This document shows positions 60,655 through 64,000 of a DNA stretch of 64,000 nucleotides, piece after piece. Position numbers and translations under genes: made by a program. Location: contig OU015661.1 in assembly GCA_907165275.2 (NCBI GenBank), forward strand, positions 3,541,501 through 3,605,500, written 5' to 3'. This DNA is from Zygaena filipendulae (taxonomy: Eukaryota; Arthropoda; Insecta; Lepidoptera; Zygaenidae). The stretch's first letter is position 1; every line of letters begins with the position of its first letter. The notes under the pieces are model-generated. The model was given only the letters and a program-made list of their open reading frames with translations, was not told the origin of the DNA and ran no database searches.

Positions 60655-60833
60655 ACTAGCTGTTCTCGCGAGTTTACCCGCGTGAGTTTCGGAATTTCCG
60701 CAGAGGCTTCCAAAGTAGGCTAATTTACTTTTTGAACCATCCCTCAATATCCACAAATATTTCAAGATCAAAATTAACCAAATCGGTTAAGCCATTCTCG
60801 AGTTTTAGCGAGATCAACGAACAGCCATTTATC
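60655..60833 (-). mobile_element. Helitron, second subfamily
   Basis: ACTAGCTGTTCTCGCGAGTT head and AACCAAATCGGTTAAGCCAT, CTCGAGTTTTAGCGAGA body: the reverse-oriented match of 59258-59444. Confidence 0.75.
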
Positions 60834-61177
60834 TTGATCGATGATGCTTTTCTTCGGTAAACTGTCTATGGTTACGGTGAACTTGAAGTAGGTAATACTG
60901 GTAATTAAAGGCTTTTGTGCATTCCGACACTGACATTACTTATCGTCTGTAAAAAAAAAATACTGTAAGTAAAATGATATAATGAAAAATTTATATGCAT
61001 GGCAGCTTGTGCACAGTAATTCCGCTGAGCAAATTGTTATTACCATCATTTGTTGTTTATTTAAAGGCATTAGCTGCAATAATGAGTAAATCGAGCCAGG
61101 GTCGCGAGAAACCAACAGCTAACCAATAGGAACACGTAGCTCCCTTCAGAGGTGTACAATTTCATATACCTTCTTAC
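60834..61177. other. Intergenic; nothing recognised
   Basis: AT-rich, no feature supported. Confidence 0.3.
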
Positions 61178-61600
61178 CAGCTGTTCTCCGCGGCTACACC
61201 CGCGTTAATTTTGGAGTTCCCGCGGGAGTTCCGGAATAGAATGTACCCTATGTCAATTTCTATACCTCTGACAACGTACCTACCTATATGCAAAATATAC
61301 CTACTCCGTTTCACCCACTTTAATTTCGGCGTTCCCGCAGAAATTCCGGGATAAAATACCCTATGTCCTTCTCTGTACCCTTAACAACGTGTATTCAAAC
61401 CGGTTCAGTAATATGAAGGCGTGAAGCGTACCAAACAAACTTACATTCGCATTTATAATAGTAACTAGCGTCAATTTCCGAATTCCCGCAGGACTCCTTT
61501 AAAATCTGGATGAAAGTACCCTACTTCCTATTCCAAGACCTGAATTGTAAGTGTAACTATACTATTGTACACCAAATAGTTTCAGCGGCACGAATTTTGT
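61178..61600 (-). mobile_element. Cluster of three truncated Helitrons
   Basis: Heads near 61180 (CAGCTGTTCTCCGCGGCTAC), 61311 (TTTCACCCACTTTAATTTCG) and 61465 (ACTAGCGTCAATTTCC), all minus-oriented and stacked. The middle one ends TTTATAATAGTA. Confidence 0.65.
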
Positions 61601-62484
61601 TCCGAGATAGAAAGTGTTACTCACTCAGAGAGTCCAAACTTTAGCATTTTTTTAATATTAGTTTAGATAGTGAAGAAGAAGAAATAATGTCCTGACTTCC
61701 ATAACTCTCTCTCATGATGCAAACTTACTTCTATGTTCTATACAAACTTTTACTCCCTTATAGTCTTAGCTATTCAGTAGTTTCGCATGCGCAAAAAAAA
61801 TGTGAAACACGTTTTGTTAAATGTTTTTTAATGAAATTAGCAAAAAAGAGGCACGATTCTCGCTCGATCATAGAGAAAAGAATAATATAAACTTATTTTT
61901 TTATTATTTTGGTGCGATCGACTTGCATCGATTTACATAAAAACTGTAAAAATCTTGGTAAATTCAAGTCTATTTTTATAAAATTTATGTGTTTGATATA
62001 GTTACATTTTCTTATCTACAAAATTTATAAATATTTTCTTTAATATGCATGGCACATATTTACATAACACGCGGTCACACGGCAAAAGTCTAGACTCTAG
62101 ACCGATCGCATTCTATCATATGAACAACATTAGCTAGCTATAGAGACAACACTAACGGTCGGTCGTGTCGTTTAACGGGTAAACCGGAAAGCTATAAGGA
62201 ATTACTTTCAGAATTACTTAATGTCATGCTGTTTATTGTAACTCGCATTTAATACGCATTTAATTTATCCAGGTTATGCTAGCGTAAGTGCCAAGTTCGA
62301 ACTATAACTATAAGCGACTTATACGGCTTAAGGATACTGCACACGGCACGAGATAAATTATATGAAAAATTTATAAAATATTTAAAACAACGTATCTTGA
62401 GAGGGCAGCTTTAACTAGGGTTTGTAAATAGGGCAAGTCTTATTCTGCAATTTTCGTGACAATAATTAAATCCTCAATATTATA
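61601..62484. other. Intergenic; nothing recognised
   Basis: AT-rich, no feature supported. Confidence 0.3.
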
Positions 62485-62966
62485 AACTACCTGTGCCCCG
62501 CGGTTTCCCCCGCGTTAATGTCGGAGATCCCGCCGGAATTCCGGGATAAAAAGTACCTTAAGTCCTTTTCTGTACCTCTGACAACGTGTAGTATGCAATA
62601 ATTAATTCTATTTCATCCGCGTTAATTTTGGAGATCCGCGGGAATTCCTGGATAAAAGGTAGCCTATGTTCTTTTCCATGTCAAAGGCTACATGCATGCC
62701 AAATTTTATTCAAATCCGTTCAGCCGTTTTTGCGTGATTTAGTAACAAACATCCACACTTTCACATTTAAAGATGTGCCCCGCGGTTTCACTCACTGTAA
62801 TTTCGGAGTTTCCGCGGGAATTCCGGGATAAAAAGTACCCTATGTCCTTCTCTGTACCCCTGAAAACGTGCATGCCAAATTTCATCCAAATCCGTTCAGC
62901 CGTTTTTGCGTGATTGAGTAACAAACATCCAAACATCCACACTTTCACATTTATAATATTAGTAGG
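62485..62966 (-). mobile_element. Tandem cluster of three Helitrons
   Basis: Three same-oriented copies: 62485-62593 (CCTGTGCCCCGCGGTTTCCC), 62594-62775 (TTTCATCCGCGTTAATTTTG) and 62776-62966 (GTGCCCCGCGGTTTCACTC to TTTATAATATTAGTAGGA). Copies two and three share CCAAATCCGTTCAGCCGTTT and AGTAACAAACATCC. Helitron rolling-circle transposition can produce such head-to-tail arrays. Confidence 0.8.
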
Positions 62967-63264
62967 ATGACCAGCATTTTCGCTTATCTAGAGTTCCCTG
63001 TTCCAGATGGAATTTCTAAAAAAATCGAAACATGAGTATTGAGTATCTAAGTTAGACCCTTAGCAATACAACAAAAAAAAAACGCATTCAATTTGATGCA
63101 GCAGTTTTTGCCAGGCACGAATACAAACATACAGAAAGACAGACAGACAAAAATTCTAAAAACGGTATTTTTGGCTTTTATATCACTCATAGAGTCGCCT
63201 AAATTTATTTTTTCTTATTTATCTTCCATGTACAGACATCCTGTTACAATTTTATTGTATGTAT
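62967..63264. other. Intergenic; nothing recognised
   Basis: AT-rich, no feature supported. Confidence 0.3.
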
Positions 63265-63452
63265 ACATGTGAATGTGAGTTTGTTTGTTCATTTTTTGTT
63301 TGTTTGTAACGCTTTAGCTACTCAAACGATCTTCTTGAAATTGCATTCCCCATGTCAGGCATAAATAGAAAAGGACATAGGGTACTTTTTATCCCAGAAT
63401 TCGCTTGGGAACTCCAAAATCGACGTGAATGAAACCGCGGGCTGCAGCTAGT
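63265..63452 (+). mobile_element. Non-autonomous Helitron
   Basis: TGTGAATGTGAGTTTGTTTG start region, GGACATAGGGTACTTTTTAT, GAATGAAACCGCGGGCTGCA and CTAGT at 63448-63452. Plus-oriented. Confidence 0.75.
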
Positions 63453-64000
63453 AACCCTTTAATTCGTTCTTTAAAAATAGTTAAGTATACGTACATAACT
63501 ACATACCTCTGTGTTTGAACCCGTCGTCAGAATATTCAAAGGCTTCGTAATTCGTAGCATGTTCGTGTAAAACTTATCATAAAAAGCTACAATGGACATG
63601 CCCTGTTAGTTTAAAGACAGGTGCACACTGCACAGTGCACGCGGGCCGCACCAGGTATATGCATTCAGGTTAAAATTGATGACACTCACAATTTCCTATC
63701 TCGTGTCGTAATGAAATAACTTTTCTTTATTACATGCAATAAATATATCTGTGTGTATTTAACTTCCTATTTTATTAGATATCCGATTCGAAGTTCGTAT
63801 TATAAAAGTTTTATGATTTACATACATAGGTACGAGTTTTACATTCGTTTACTCTGTGGTTTTATGGATGCAACGCGACGTCAAATTAATATGTTTTTAA
63901 GTGTTTTTTGTTCGTTTATATCTATTTATTGTATTACCCAGCTGATGCCTGTGGTTTCTTCCGCGCGAGTTTCAGGAAGCCTATAGATGAAAAGTAGGTA
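63453..64000. other. Right-edge intergenic sequence with a Helitron head
   Basis: No gene. From about 63940 a minus-oriented Helitron head (CAGCTGATGCCTGTGGTTTC, TTCCGCGCGAGTTTC) runs off the window. Confidence 0.45.

Overview
The window reads as AT-rich nuclear DNA of a lepidopteran insect (moth or butterfly). Three things point there. First, intron-split animal genes with canonical splice sites. Second, constant TAGGTAGGTACCTACC-type simple sequence. Third, dozens of short Helitron copies that begin TCCTACTAATATTATAAAT and end with a CCGCGG hairpin followed by CTAGT. No bacterial, phage or CRISPR features are present.

Layout. At 1-1222 (-) lies the 5' part of an uninterrupted BEL/Pao-type gag that runs off the left edge, followed by a tandem pair of about 473-bp units with palindromic ends (1369-2314). 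From 3724 to 21008 (+) a complete ten-exon gamma-glutamyltransferase gene can be spliced by eye (648 codons plus stop). Its second intron hosts a complete intronless NUPR1-like gene (8687-8893, +) with its own TATA box. From 25793 to 35252 (-) a nine-exon SCFD2-type Sec1-family gene (657 aa) lies tail-to-tail with the GGT gene. A spliced THAP-domain fragment follows (about 36827-38367, -). Next is a complete three-exon cytochrome c oxidase subunit 6A gene (38592-39314, -), then the last three exons of an RSKR/S6KL-like protein kinase (42055-43310, -). From about 43.3 kb to the right edge I find no convincing gene, only two weak exon candidates and many mobile-element remnants.

Mobile DNA fills the introns and intergenic space. 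Non-autonomous Helitrons occur in both orientations, three of them stacked at 62.5-63.0 kb. TIR/foldback families of about 328, 640, 237 and 233 bp are each present in two to three copies. Two Harbinger-like MITEs have 3-bp target duplications, and one hAT-like MITE has an 8-bp target duplication. There are also two tRNA-derived SINE heads, a related ~360-bp repeat pair and a decayed transposase with a DRWIGRGGP...RSPDLT motif.

The host genes have unrelated cell roles: extracellular glutathione breakdown (GGT), stress-linked chromatin protein (NUPR1), vesicle tethering/fusion (SCFD2), respiratory chain (COX6A) and signalling (kinase). They do not form a pathway. No clear novel multi-gene system was found. 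The points most worth a second look are a noncanonical Val at the conserved Glu/Gln substrate-binding site of the GGT, the nested NUPR1 gene, CRE-like TGACGTCA palindromes carried by multicopy TIR elements, and mobile elements lying very close to splice acceptors.
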